A stretch of 26,873 nt of DNA from DATDRQ01 sp035291645 (GCA_035291645.1 DATDRQ010000184.1:1-26873); one strand, 5' to 3'; shown: positions 1 through 8,598, counted from the first letter of the stretch. The notes: generated by a model from the sequence alone, not told the origin. Program-made: numbers and translations.

Positions 1-824
1 GTCAGCAGGCTCGAGCCGTGATCTTCGATGAATTTCTTTTGCTCAGGCGAGATGTCGACCGGGTTCTTCTCGATCGCTTCCGGATACTTGTTTGCCGGAC
101 TGCGATCGACCGGAGCGACGAACTCGACTGTCAGGGCGCCATCGTAGCCGATAGTTCTCAGGGTCCCAATCAGCTTCAGCCAGTCCCAATGTCCCTGCCC
201 GCAGGCGAAGCGGTTGGTGTCGGCCACATGGAAGTCGACCAGCCGGCCCTTGGCTTTGATTACCGATTCGTAGGGATCAGCCTCTTCCATATTCATGTGG
301 AAGGCATCCATGCAGACGCCACAATCAGGACCAACAGCCTCAGCCAGCGCCAATGCCTGGGCAGAATGGTAGCAGAAATAGGTCTCGAAGCGATTGATCG
401 CCTCCACCGCCAGCACAACACCTTCTTTCTTGCCCCAGTCGTAACATACCTTGAGGCTCTCGACCGCCCACTCCCATTCTTCCTCGGGTGTGCCGTCGGG
501 AACGATTTTACCCACCGTGCCTGGGACAATGGTCATTTCATAGCCTTCCAGCTCTTTGACCATCGTGATGCAGTCCTTAGTGTACTGCACGGACTTGGCG
601 CGCTGGGCTTCGTTCTTCGCCACCAGGTTCCGGTCCCCCAGCATAAGCGTCACCGAGCCCCAGCAGCGGATGCCGTTTTCCTTGAGGGTCTTACGGACTT
701 CTTTTGTGTCGTACAGGTACGGCTCGCCGCTGATCTCGATGCTTTCGTAGCCGTACTTGGCCAGTCGCCGGACGGTGACGTCGATCGGCTCTGCCCTCAT
801 CCAGTTGTGCATTGATAGATGCAT
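1..824 (-). CDS. Sugar isomerase/epimerase TIM barrel, tagatose/psicose 3-epimerase-like (3' end outside window)
   Basis: Reads from ATG at 824 for 274 codons and runs off the left edge without a stop, so the C-terminus is missing. A strong AAGGAGGT ribosome-binding site lies just upstream. The fold is the AP-endonuclease-2/xylose-isomerase-like TIM barrel. Motifs match the ketose 3-epimerase branch: EAINRFETYF (about 141-150) and MDAFHMNMEE (about 172-181). The expected metal ligands are present: E141, D173, H199 and E234. Family members epimerise free ketoses at C3 using Mn/Co in the cytoplasm. It starts 35 bp after the Fe-S-like gene and is the last visible gene of the minus-strand run. 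The substrate is unknown; inositol-type or keto-sugar isomerases of the same superfamily are alternatives. Confidence 0.85.
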   Translation of the reverse strand, partial: MHLSMHNWMRAEPIDVTVRRLAKYGYESIEISGEPYLYDTKEVRKTLKENGIRCWGSVTLMLGDRNLVAKNEAQRAKSVQYTKDCITMVKELEGYEMTIVPGTVGKIVPDGTPEEEWEWAVESLKVCYDWGKKEGVVLAVEAINRFETYFCYHSAQALALAEAVGPDCGVCMDAFHMNMEEADPYESVIKAKGRLVDFHVADTNRFACGQGHWDWLKLIGTLRTIGYDGALTVEFVAPVDRSPANKYPEAIEKNPVDISPEQKKFIEDHGSSLL

Positions 825-859
825 TTCAGACCTCCTTATTAAGTCGAATAGTGTGGTAG

Positions 860-1969
860 TCAGATAGTCTGATCGTCAAGCTGCTCAGCCAGCAGCTCGA
901 ATAGCCCTTGAACACGCAGGCCAAACCCTTGCGCCAGGCCTTCCAGCTTGCTCAGGGTGCCGGGATCGTCTGACAGCAGCCAGCGCGCCCCGCTGCTCTG
1001 GGCGTCCTCCAGGCGGGCCAGGGTGAGCTGCCCGGCGATGTGCGGGTGGGTAAACTGGAGCGCCGTGCTCCCGACGGGGTGGCCCCGCTCTTTCCGCCAG
1101 AACAGCTCGCGCGGTTTGTCTTGCATCACTGCGGAGAGCAGCAGCCGGGGGGCCGCGTGGCGCGCCGGGGCGCGCACCGCATGCGTCGGGTCAACGTAAG
1201 CATAGGGGGTTTGGTCAACCGATCGTTTTAAGCGTAAACCACCTCCTTCTAATTGCCTGGCGAGGAACGGGGTGACTTCCTCTAGTTCGACGTCTTCGGG
1301 CCATTGGATCCCTAAGCGCTCGTCGTACAACTGGTGGAAGGTAAAGTAATCGCCCGGAGAAAGCACCAGCATGCGGTTGGCTCCGCTAGCTTCCAGTTCG
1401 GCCAGGTTGGCGCGGGCGATCTCCTGGGCGGTCCCGGGAAAGCCCAGCGAGCTGGGGATAAAACCGTTGCTGCGCCCCTGGCCGATCAGGACGGGGTCTA
1501 CGCCGGCGGCTTGGAGCAGCTGCAAAGCCGCCGGGAGGGCCTGCGGCCACAGGTACCGGGCTTCGTCGCCCACGAATAGTGCGACCTCGCCTTTCCTTTC
1601 CGCTCTTTCAGGCAGCTGTTGGGCGAAAGGCGTGCCCCAGGCCTGCAAGGCGGCGTCGACCTGGTAAGCGCTGGCCGGCGCCAGTCCCTGGGCCGCGATC
1701 TCTGACCGGGCGGCGGCGATCGCTTCGGGGAGCGGGTTGTCGAAGACGCAGTGGGCGCGCGAGTTGCCGTTGTCCGAGGCGCCGTAGACCACGTCCACGC
1801 TGTCCTCATTCCACTCCAGGAGGCCACGCCGGACCGAGGCGATCACCAGGGCGATGCCGTGCGGAGACAGGGTCTCACGGTGGGTGACGTGCTCGACCGG
1901 GGCAACATGCCGGCACATCAGGCAATAACGGCAGAGATCCGTAGTCAAGATGACGTTTTCAATGGGCAT
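860..1969 (-). CDS. GlcF-like Fe-S partner subunit with most cysteines lost
   Basis: A 369-residue protein whose layout follows the (Fe-S)-binding CCG-domain subunits of glycolate/lactate oxidases (GlcF, GlpC, LutA types). C13, C16 and C19 form CxxCxxC followed by a proline, but the fourth cysteine of the usual CxxCxxCxxxCP is alanine (A23). The second cluster region keeps only C74, and there is no cysteine after residue 74. The two CCG motifs that normally bind a catalytic cluster are replaced (SNG near 166 and HPVG near 300), although the surrounding pattern, such as YVDPTH and the helical repeats, still aligns. It starts 38 bp after the FAD oxidase gene, its expected partner. The frame is fully open, so it is not an obvious pseudogene. 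It may keep a docking or structural role with at most one cluster. The assignment rests on pattern alignment by eye. Confidence 0.65.
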   Translation of the reverse strand: MPIENVILTTDLCRYCLMCRHVAPVEHVTHRETLSPHGIALVIASVRRGLLEWNEDSVDVVYGASDNGNSRAHCVFDNPLPEAIAAARSEIAAQGLAPASAYQVDAALQAWGTPFAQQLPERAERKGEVALFVGDEARYLWPQALPAALQLLQAAGVDPVLIGQGRSNGFIPSSLGFPGTAQEIARANLAELEASGANRMLVLSPGDYFTFHQLYDERLGIQWPEDVELEEVTPFLARQLEGGGLRLKRSVDQTPYAYVDPTHAVRAPARHAAPRLLLSAVMQDKPRELFWRKERGHPVGSTALQFTHPHIAGQLTLARLEDAQSSGARWLLSDDPGTLSKLEGLAQGFGLRVQGLFELLAEQLDDQTI

Positions 1970-2007
1970 AATTATTCTTTCAGTGATTCAGGGCAAACCG
2001 CAGCCCG

Positions 2008-3447
2008 TTAAAATCCAAAGCCGGTCTTGCCGGGGTTCATGATCCCGTTAGGATCTATGGTCTTCTTGATCTTCACGAGCAGAGGCCAGGCCTCGCCGTA
2101 CTGGCGGCGCATGTAGCGGGAAAGCTTCAAGCCTACACCGTGATGCTCGTTGATCATACCGCCGTTGGCGATCACCGCCTGCATGGCGGCGTTCCAGACG
2201 CGGTTGTGCAGGCGCAGCGCCTCGACGGCATCCTGGGGTGGTTCCTCGATGATGAAGCGCGAGTAAAGCATCACACCCCAGTGGAACCAGTGCGAGAAGT
2301 GACCGATGAATTGCACGTTGTGCTCGGCGAAACCCTCTTCCACGGCGCGCTTCTCGGCCCAGTAAAGCGGCTCGATCTTATCGAAGGTGGCGACGGTCTC
2401 GGTCGTGCCGTACATCCAGGGCAGTTTCAGGCTCTTGGGCGGGTAGTAAAAGTCGTAGCGGTGGTCCCACCAGCGCTCGCCCGGCTCGCGCCCCAGGTCC
2501 TGGGCGCCCAGCTCGGCGCAGATCTGCAGGGCTTTCTTTTCCTGTAGGGCGGCGATGTCCGGGTCGCCGTCGAAGCCGATCACCACGTAGGCGCCGTGGT
2601 AATCGTAGCCCAGGATCTTCTTGACCTGGGTGGCGGTCGAGTGGTGGTCGTACAGGCGGATGACCAGGGGGTCCAGGCGGCGGGTCATGATCAGCCGCCC
2701 GGCCTCCAGCGCCTTGCCCAGGTCATCGAACAACACGGCGCGCATCAGGCGGGCTTCGGGCAGGTAGTCCAGGCGGACGGTGGCCTCGGTGATCACCCCG
2801 AAGGTGCCCTCGGCGCCCAAGAACAGGCGGAACCAGTCCGGCCCGGCGGCGTGCTTGGGCACGGGCGGCGTGCGGATGATCTCGCCGGTCGGCAGCACGA
2901 TCTGCATGCTGAGCAGCATGTCCTCGGCCTTGCCGTACTTGGTGCTGATCGTGCCGGTGCCGCGCGGCGCCAGCGCGCCGCCCAGGGTGGCGCAATTGCT
3001 GGAAGCGGCGTAGTGCGGGAACATCAACCCCTTCTCGTTGACCGCCCACTCCAGCTCGGAGATGATGATGCCCGCCTGAGCGGTGACGGTCAGCGATTTC
3101 TCGTCGATTGCGATGATCTTGTTCATGCGCTTCGTGTCGAGCAGGATGCCGCCGAAGATGGGCAGGGCGCCTCCCTGCGTCCCGGAGCCGCCCCCCCAGG
3201 GCACCACCGGGATGCGGTACTTGTTCGCCACTTCCATGATCTCGGAGATCTCCGGCGCCGAACCGGGGTGCACGATGAAATCGGGGGTCTTGAGCGGCTG
3301 GCCGCGGTCCAGCCACATCTGCGGCATCCAGGCCCAATCGGAGGAGTAAACCAGCTTATCGCTTTCTTTTGTGGAGACATAATCCAGGCCGACGATCTCT
3401 GCCAGCTCGCTGCGGATCATCTCCATCAAAAATTGAGTATCGATCAT
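2008..3447 (-). CDS. FAD-linked oxidase, GlcD / D-lactate dehydrogenase-like
   Basis: A 479-residue flavoprotein of the vanillyl-alcohol-oxidase superfamily. The N-terminal FAD-binding domain contains the pyrophosphate loop WGGGSGTQGG (about 84-93) and an LGAEGTFGVIT segment (about 210-220). The C-terminal substrate domain carries INEHHGVGLKL near 437-447, matching the family's EHGVG signature, and ends with the usual NPGKTGF. Relatives oxidise 2-hydroxy acids (glycolate, D-lactate) or related alcohols and pass electrons to an Fe-S partner, here the downstream 860-1969 gene. ATG at 3447 has a GAGGAAA site upstream. A 266-bp gap containing a palindromic repeat separates it from the upstream isomerase, so it may be transcribed separately. 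The substrate is unknown; a sugar acid or glycolate would suit the neighbourhood. Confidence 0.9.
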   Translation of the reverse strand: MIDTQFLMEMIRSELAEIVGLDYVSTKESDKLVYSSDWAWMPQMWLDRGQPLKTPDFIVHPGSAPEISEIMEVANKYRIPVVPWGGGSGTQGGALPIFGGILLDTKRMNKIIAIDEKSLTVTAQAGIIISELEWAVNEKGLMFPHYAASSNCATLGGALAPRGTGTISTKYGKAEDMLLSMQIVLPTGEIIRTPPVPKHAAGPDWFRLFLGAEGTFGVITEATVRLDYLPEARLMRAVLFDDLGKALEAGRLIMTRRLDPLVIRLYDHHSTATQVKKILGYDYHGAYVVIGFDGDPDIAALQEKKALQICAELGAQDLGREPGERWWDHRYDFYYPPKSLKLPWMYGTTETVATFDKIEPLYWAEKRAVEEGFAEHNVQFIGHFSHWFHWGVMLYSRFIIEEPPQDAVEALRLHNRVWNAAMQAVIANGGMINEHHGVGLKLSRYMRRQYGEAWPLLVKIKKTIDPNGIMNPGKTGFGF

Positions 3448-3498
3448 GTCAAGATTTCCTCAGCCCAAATGTTCGGGGTAACAAGCCAACCATAATAT

Positions 3499-3635
3499 GT
3501 CTTTGCGAGGAGGTCTCCACAGCGTTCTTTGCTGTGGGGACCGACAAAGCAATCTTATTGCCGCAATCTCCACTTTTCGCAAGAGCTGAGATTGCTTCGT
3601 CGCCGCCAACTGCGTTGGCGCCTCCTCGCAACGAC
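3499..3635. repeat. Palindromic dispersed repeat (MITE/REP-like)
   Basis: A 137-bp element bounded by near-perfect 15-bp inverted ends, GTCTTTGCGAGGAGG and CCTCCTCGCAACGAC, with one mismatch. Internal smaller inverted repeats include CCACAGC/GCTGTGG and GCAATCTC/GAGATTGC. The same end motif and the 'gcaatctc' core recur at 15633-15939, so this is a repeat family. It fills most of the 266-bp gap between the FAD oxidase and the XylA-like gene. Short open frames inside it are not believable genes. Confidence 0.8.
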
Positions 3636-3713
3636 CGTTTCTTCTAGAAAGAAACGCGCTTCGTGCAGTAGAGAAACTCGCAACAATGTGATCGAAGACC
3701 ATGCCAACACGCC

Positions 3714-4748
3714 CTAGCCGCCCATCAGGCTGTTCATCACCAGCCAGTCAAGCTCTTCGTAGTCGCGCGCCGCGATTAGGTCATCGATGCGCGGCTGGTC
3801 CAGCCCCCGCGCCACTTCCACCAGCCGCAAGAAAGTCTGCAGGCTGTTGCGCAGGTGTTTGGTGGCGAGCTCCATCGGTTGGGTGCGCATGGCCTTGACG
3901 TCCATCCCGACCATGCCCTTCTCGAAGAAGCGATAACGATCCAGGACGCGCACCTGGTTGAAGGCCCGGCGCAGGTCGATCGAGCCGAAGGAGCGATCCT
4001 CATCGAACTTCAGCCCGTTCTGGTCGTTGAGGTGCACGCTGTAGAGCTTGTCGAAACCCAGGGCGAAGGCCATCTCGTCGGAAGGGTCGAGGCCGGCTAA
4101 GATAGCATGGGCTGTCTCGACCAGCGCACCGACACGCGCGGGCGCCTTGCTCTGGAATGCGAGCGCCAGGGCGTGACCGATGGTGGGGATGTAGGCCATA
4201 TCCATCGGCTCGTTCGGCTTGGGCTCGATGGCGATGCGCAGGTCCGGGTCGTAGTCCAAGAGGGCGTCGACGGCCTCTAGAATCTGGTGAGCTGCCTGGG
4301 CGGGATCCTTGGCCTCCCGCAGGTAGGTGCCCTCGCGCGCCAGCCATAGAACCATGAAGTTGCAGCCCAGCTCGCGGGCGATGTCGGCGCACTTCTTGGA
4401 GCGTTCGACGGCGTAGCGGCGGGCTGCCGGGTCATTGGAGGTGAAGGCGCCATCGATGGTGTTGGGGTGCTCCCACAGGCGCGGGGCGGCAAACTCTGCC
4501 ACCAGACCGGCTTCGGCCAGCTGCTTGCGCATCGCCTGCGCCCGCGCCCGGATCTCCCCGGCGGAGAGATCATCCAGCCCCGGGACGGCGTCGTCGTCGT
4601 GGAACTGGACCGCGTCGAAGCCCAGCTCCTGGAAGGCCTGCAGCTTCTCATCGAAACTACGGGTGGGCCGCACCGCCGGTCCAAACGGATCGGCCCCCTC
4701 GTGGATGTTCCACGGCCCAAACGAAAAGCGGTAACCGTACTTCTCCAT
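3714..4748 (-). CDS. Divergent xylose-isomerase-family sugar isomerase
   Basis: 344 residues, ATG at 4748 with AGGAG six bases upstream. It shares the class I xylose isomerase blueprint: the FHDDD motif (H50, D53), GAFTSNDP (100-107), LWLAREG (134-140), IEPKPNEP (174-181), VETAHAILAG (210-219) and FDEDRSFG (248-255). Aligned to XylA of the same operon, the metal and catalytic residues H50, D53, E175, K177, E211, H214, D249, D251 and D283 are retained. The XylA metal ligand D247 (in HIDLNDQ) is a histidine here, H239 in VHLNDQ. A histidine ligand at this place is known from L-rhamnose isomerases of the Pseudomonas stutzeri type. It lies 60 bp after a PfkB kinase, suggesting a second isomerase-kinase pair. 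The substrate is probably an aldose or ketose other than D-xylose, and this is inference. Confidence 0.8.
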   Translation of the reverse strand: MEKYGYRFSFGPWNIHEGADPFGPAVRPTRSFDEKLQAFQELGFDAVQFHDDDAVPGLDDLSAGEIRARAQAMRKQLAEAGLVAEFAAPRLWEHPNTIDGAFTSNDPAARRYAVERSKKCADIARELGCNFMVLWLAREGTYLREAKDPAQAAHQILEAVDALLDYDPDLRIAIEPKPNEPMDMAYIPTIGHALALAFQSKAPARVGALVETAHAILAGLDPSDEMAFALGFDKLYSVHLNDQNGLKFDEDRSFGSIDLRRAFNQVRVLDRYRFFEKGMVGMDVKAMRTQPMELATKHLRNSLQTFLRLVEVARGLDQPRIDDLIAARDYEELDWLVMNSLMGG

Positions 4749-4808
4749 GAAAATCTCCTGTGATTCGAGATAATTCGACTTTATATTCCTCAGACGACAT
4801 GCACGGGG

Positions 4809-5768
4809 TCACACCACGCGCTGCCCGGCGCCCTGCATGAATTCGAGCGTTTCGGGCAGGGAGCGCACCCCGCCTGAGGCGCCCAGGCCGGTCACGCACA
4901 GAGCGCCGACGGCGCTGGCGAAGCGGGCCGTCTTTTCGAGTGGCCAACCGTGCCATACTCCGGCGATGAAGCCAGCGGCGAAAGCGTCCCCCGCGCCGGT
5001 GGCATCTACCACGTCGACCTGGAAAGCCGGCAGCCTGTAGAGTTCGCCCTGTTGGGTGGCTACCAGGCAGCCCTCGGCGCCCATCTTGATGGCGACCGTA
5101 CGGACCCCGCCGTCGAGCAGAGCTTGCGCCGCGCCGGCGGGGTCCTGCCGCCCGGTGATGGCCTGGGCCTCCGGCAGGCTGGGGAGGAAATAATCCAGGT
5201 GGGGAAGGCAAGGCGCGAGCAGCTGCATCCAGCGTCCGGTAGCATCCCAGACCGTATCTAACGATGTAATTACGCCGGCCTTGCGGGCTTCACGCAGCAG
5301 CCGGGCGGTCGGTTCGCCGTCGATGCCGGGCAGGACGAGCGAGCCGGCAACGTGCAGAATCGAAGCAGAGCTAATCTGTTCCAGGTCGACGTCTGCCAAA
5401 GTCAGGCAAGCATTGGCGCCGATGTAATGCACGAAGCGGCGCTCCCCGTCCGGGTCAACCAGCACCATCGTGCCGGAGGTGCCGTTCTGGCGGTCGCGCT
5501 GCACACCCCGGGTGCCGATGCCGCGCGCCTGCATGGCGTGGATCACGAAATCGCCTAAGGGGTCTTCCCCGACTTTGCCGATCGCCTCAACCGGTATGCC
5601 TAGCAGTGCCAGGGCGGAAGCCGAATTGACCGCGCAGCCGCCGGTGAGCAGCTGCATCTCGTCCACCAGTACCAGGCGGCCCGGGTCGGGGACCGAGCGC
5701 AGCGGCCGTCCCACAATGTCGGCGACCAGGATGCCCAGGCATACGATCGGTTTCTCCATGCCAGTCAT
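4809..5768 (-). CDS. PfkB-family carbohydrate kinase
   Basis: 319 residues of the ribokinase/PfkB fold, which uses ATP to phosphorylate sugars in the cytoplasm. The N-terminal substrate region has GGCAVNSASALALLG (43-57). The C-terminal signature DATGAGDAFAAGF (255-267) contains the anion hole and catalytic base D261. The start overlaps the xylulokinase stop as ATGA, indicating translational coupling; an AGGAAAAGG site precedes it. An in-frame ATG nine bases later (MEKPIV) is an alternative start. It sits between xylB and the XylA-like gene. That suggests it phosphorylates the ketose made by the latter or by one of the epimerases, but the fold does not reveal the substrate (fructose-, ribose- or keto-deoxy-type kinases are all possible). 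Confidence 0.9.
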   Translation of the reverse strand: MTGMEKPIVCLGILVADIVGRPLRSVPDPGRLVLVDEMQLLTGGCAVNSASALALLGIPVEAIGKVGEDPLGDFVIHAMQARGIGTRGVQRDRQNGTSGTMVLVDPDGERRFVHYIGANACLTLADVDLEQISSASILHVAGSLVLPGIDGEPTARLLREARKAGVITSLDTVWDATGRWMQLLAPCLPHLDYFLPSLPEAQAITGRQDPAGAAQALLDGGVRTVAIKMGAEGCLVATQQGELYRLPAFQVDVVDATGAGDAFAAGFIAGVWHGWPLEKTARFASAVGALCVTGLGASGGVRSLPETLEFMQGAGQRVV

Positions 5769-7300
5769 GACCCTTTTCCTGAGACCGGCTGCTGGTTGAC
5801 CGTCTGGGAGAGGGCAGCGAACTCTCCCGACAGGGCCGGGTAAAGGGCCTGATAGCGAGGATAGTAGTCCTGGTAGTCGCCGGTTTCCCCGCTCGGGCGG
5901 GTACTCCCGGTCGGATAGATGGTGGATTGGCAGGCGCTGGGCACATCCGGGAAAACGTCGGCTCCGACGGCGGCCAGCAGCGCCGCGCCGTAGGCTGCGC
6001 CCTCGGTGGTGTTGACCGTGACCAATTCAAAGCCGAGCACATCCGCGATGATCTGCTGCCACAAGGCGCTCCTGGCGCCCCCGCCGGAGATGCGCACCTG
6101 CCGGATAGCGCCCAGGCCGGCCTGCTGGATCAATGTAAAGATATCCTTGATGCCAAAAGCGACGCCCTCGAGCACGGCGCGTGTCAGGTGGGCGCGTTCG
6201 TGGCGCACGGTGAGCCCGACCCAGGCGCCGCGCGCCAGCGGGTCGGGATGGGGAGTGCGCTCGCCAGTCAGATAGGGCAGAAAAACCAGGCCCTCGCTGC
6301 CAGGGGTGATATTCCTGGCTTCTTCAACAAGGCTGTCGAAATCCATTCCGGGCGCCAGGGTGTCGCGGTACCACTGCAGGCTGCCCGCTGCGCTGAGCAT
6401 CACACCCATCAGGTGCCAGCGACCCGGCAGGGCGTGACAGAAGGCATGCAGCCGGCCTTGCGGCTCGACCAGCGCATCTTCGGTGGTGGCAAAGACAACC
6501 CCGGAGGTCCCTAAAGTCAGCGCGAAGATGCCCGGCTCGACTGCGCCCACCCCGACCGCCTGCGCCGACTGGTCGCCGCCTCCGGCGACGACCGGCGTAC
6601 CGGCTGATAGACCGGTCACTTCAGCGGCTGCTTGGCTGATCTGACCGGTCACCTGCGGGCCTTCGTAGGTTGGAGGCAGCCAACCCGCGGGGATGTCGAG
6701 GGCTGAAAGCACCTCCGCCGACCAATCTCGTTTGGCCAGGTCGAAGAGGATCGTCCCGGAGCCGTCGGCCTTGTCCAAGGCGTACCCGCCGGTCAACCGG
6801 AAACGCACATAATCCTTGGGGAGCAGGAGGTGGGCCGCCTGGGCGTAAATCTCGGGTTCGTTCTGCTGGACCCACAACACCTTCGGGGCAGTGAAGCCGG
6901 TCAGGGCATCGTTACCGGTGATCTGGATCAGGCGCTTTACCCCCAGCCGCCCGCGGATCTCGTCGCACTGCGGGCCGGTGCGCTGGTCGTTCCACAGGAT
7001 CGCCGGGCGGAGCACTTCGCTGTCTTTATCCAGCAGCACCAGCCCGTGCATCTGCCCGGTCAAGCCGACGGCAGCCACGCAATCGCCGGTCGTCCCGGCT
7101 TGCTCCAGCGCCCGGCGGATGCTCTGCACGGTACCGGACCACCACTCGCGCGGATCCTGTTCGGACCACAGTGGGCGGGGGGTGAATAAGGTCAGCGGGG
7201 TGGTGGCGCTGCTCACCACGACCCCCTGCTCGTCGATCAGCAACGCTTTCGCCCCGGTGGTGGAAACATCGATCCCCAGCAAGAATCTCCGGCTATTCAT
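5765..7300 (-). CDS. xylB: Xylulokinase
   Basis: A 511-residue FGGY-family kinase that converts D-xylulose to D-xylulose 5-phosphate with ATP. It shows GIDVSTTGAKALLID at the N-terminus (phosphate loop, D11), the xylulokinase-type GLTGQMHGLV block (79-88), ILWNDQRT (101-108), and the second-domain block AGGGDQSAQAVG (239-250), whose D243 corresponds to the catalytic aspartate. The open frame extends 20 codons further upstream, but ATG at 7300 follows an AAGGGAAA site and begins exactly at the conserved fold (MNSRRFLLGID). Length is normal for the family. It lies 95 bp downstream of xylA, and its stop overlaps the PfkB start. Confidence 0.95.
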   Translation of the reverse strand: MNSRRFLLGIDVSTTGAKALLIDEQGVVVSSATTPLTLFTPRPLWSEQDPREWWSGTVQSIRRALEQAGTTGDCVAAVGLTGQMHGLVLLDKDSEVLRPAILWNDQRTGPQCDEIRGRLGVKRLIQITGNDALTGFTAPKVLWVQQNEPEIYAQAAHLLLPKDYVRFRLTGGYALDKADGSGTILFDLAKRDWSAEVLSALDIPAGWLPPTYEGPQVTGQISQAAAEVTGLSAGTPVVAGGGDQSAQAVGVGAVEPGIFALTLGTSGVVFATTEDALVEPQGRLHAFCHALPGRWHLMGVMLSAAGSLQWYRDTLAPGMDFDSLVEEARNITPGSEGLVFLPYLTGERTPHPDPLARGAWVGLTVRHERAHLTRAVLEGVAFGIKDIFTLIQQAGLGAIRQVRISGGGARSALWQQIIADVLGFELVTVNTTEGAAYGAALLAAVGADVFPDVPSACQSTIYPTGSTRPSGETGDYQDYYPRYQALYPALSGEFAALSQTVNQQPVSGKGS

Positions 7301-7395
7301 GATCGCTTTCCCTTGATTCCATGGTTCGCCGGCGGGCGCTTGAATAAGCGCAGCACCCATCGCAGTAGCACGATAACACCTCGATGCAGGCCAGG

Positions 7396-8565
7396 TTAAC
7401 GCACGCCGAGGAGAACTTCGATGGTCAGCTGATCCAGGCGTTCATAAGGCAGGCTTCGACTGCGCAGAACCTCGAGGTCGAAGTTTTCGGCTTTCAGCTG
7501 CCTGGCCTTCTCAGGCCGGTAAAATCTCAGCCCTGAGACCCCTGCGTCGTTGCCGTGGTTTATCTCCGCCAGCAAAGCCCGGATCTCAGGGTCGGCATTC
7601 CAGCGCGCGGCTTTCTCCTTGAGAATCAAATAAGTGCGCATGCAGCCGCGGGCGAACTGCCTGACGCCCTGGTAGTCTTCGGTGCGGTAGGCATGCGCGT
7701 CGAAGTGCCGGCTGCCTTGATAGCCCACATCTTCCAGGAACTTGACCAGGAAAAAGGCGTTCTTCGGGTTGACCGAGCCGAAACGGAAGTCTTGATCATA
7801 GCGCCCGAAAGCCTGGTCGTTTAGATCGATGTGGAACAGCTTGCCCGCATCCCAGGCCTGGGCGACGGCGTGGGTAAAGTTCAGGCCGGCCATGTGTTCG
7901 TGGGCCACTTCGGGGTTGACCCCGACCATCTCCGCATGGTCCAGGGTTTCGATGAAGCCCAGCATGGCGCCGGTCGTCGCCAAGTAGATATCGCCGCGTG
8001 GTTCGTTCGGCTTGGCCTCCAAAGCGAACTTCAAGCCATAACCCTGATCGGTCACGTACTCGCACAGGAAGTTAAGCGCTTCGCGGAAGCGCTTGAGGCT
8101 CTCCAAAGGATCTTTACTGGCATCCGTCTCGGTGCCTTCGCGGCCGCCCCAAAAAACGTACACGCCTGCACCCAGTTCGACGCCCAGGTCGATGGCCTTC
8201 ATCGTCTTATGCAGGGCAAAGGCGCGCACTCGTGGGTCGTTCGAGGTAAAGGCGCCGTCCTTGAAAACAGGATCCGTGAACAGGTTGGTGGTCGCCATGG
8301 GAACCTGTAAGCCGGTGTCCTTTAATGCTTGCTTGAAGATCTTGACGATGCGATCCCGTTCGGCCGGGGTGGCGTCGATCGGCACCAGATCGTTATCGTG
8401 GAAATTTACGCCGTAAACACCCGCCTCTGCCAGGAGGTGGACGATCTCTACCGGCGAGAGGGGACTGCGCACGGGCGTTCCAAACGGATCGCGCCCTACA
8501 TTGCCTACGGTCCACAGACCGAATGTAAATTTATGTTCAGGTTCAGGTTGGTATTGATCGGACAT
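7396..8565 (-). CDS. xylA: Xylose isomerase (class I)
   Basis: 389 residues, the length of actinobacterial-type class I enzymes. It isomerises D-xylose to D-xylulose in the cytoplasm with two divalent metals. Every signature is present: FHDNDL (H56, D59), GAFTSNDP, YVFWGGREG (136-144), ALEAKPNEP (E183, K185), NPEVAHEHMAG (E219, H222), FHIDLNDQ (D247), YDQDFRFG (D257, D259) and HFDAHAYRTED (D289). It is followed directly by xylB, the classical pathway partner. The start ATG at 8565 has a GGAG site about ten bases upstream. It is preceded by a small membrane protein gene with a 33-bp gap. Confidence 0.97.
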   Translation of the reverse strand: MSDQYQPEPEHKFTFGLWTVGNVGRDPFGTPVRSPLSPVEIVHLLAEAGVYGVNFHDNDLVPIDATPAERDRIVKIFKQALKDTGLQVPMATTNLFTDPVFKDGAFTSNDPRVRAFALHKTMKAIDLGVELGAGVYVFWGGREGTETDASKDPLESLKRFREALNFLCEYVTDQGYGLKFALEAKPNEPRGDIYLATTGAMLGFIETLDHAEMVGVNPEVAHEHMAGLNFTHAVAQAWDAGKLFHIDLNDQAFGRYDQDFRFGSVNPKNAFFLVKFLEDVGYQGSRHFDAHAYRTEDYQGVRQFARGCMRTYLILKEKAARWNADPEIRALLAEINHGNDAGVSGLRFYRPEKARQLKAENFDLEVLRSRSLPYERLDQLTIEVLLGVR

Positions 8566-8598
8566 ATAAGTTTGGCTCCGAACTCAGTCCGGGATGCT

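Noticed and set aside
18..815. 265-codon plus-strand frame at the left end
   Set aside because: The minus strand there encodes a complete epimerase-like barrel with all four metal ligands.
860..1969. Pseudogene call for the cysteine-poor Fe-S-like gene
   Set aside because: No stop or frameshift in 369 codons, and the non-cysteine parts of the motifs are still recognisable, so altered function fits better than decay.
2596..3495. 299-codon plus-strand frame opposite the FAD oxidase
   Set aside because: Antisense shadow; low-complexity His/Gly/Gln/Asp/Val-rich product and no start signal.
3460..3717. Short open frames in the 266-bp gap on both strands
   Set aside because: They lie on the palindromic repeat and have no start signals or recognisable products.
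7336..7351. Small GCGCTT/AAGCGC hairpin between xylA and xylB
   Set aside because: Only a 6-bp stem with no U-tract; expected by chance in GC-rich DNA.
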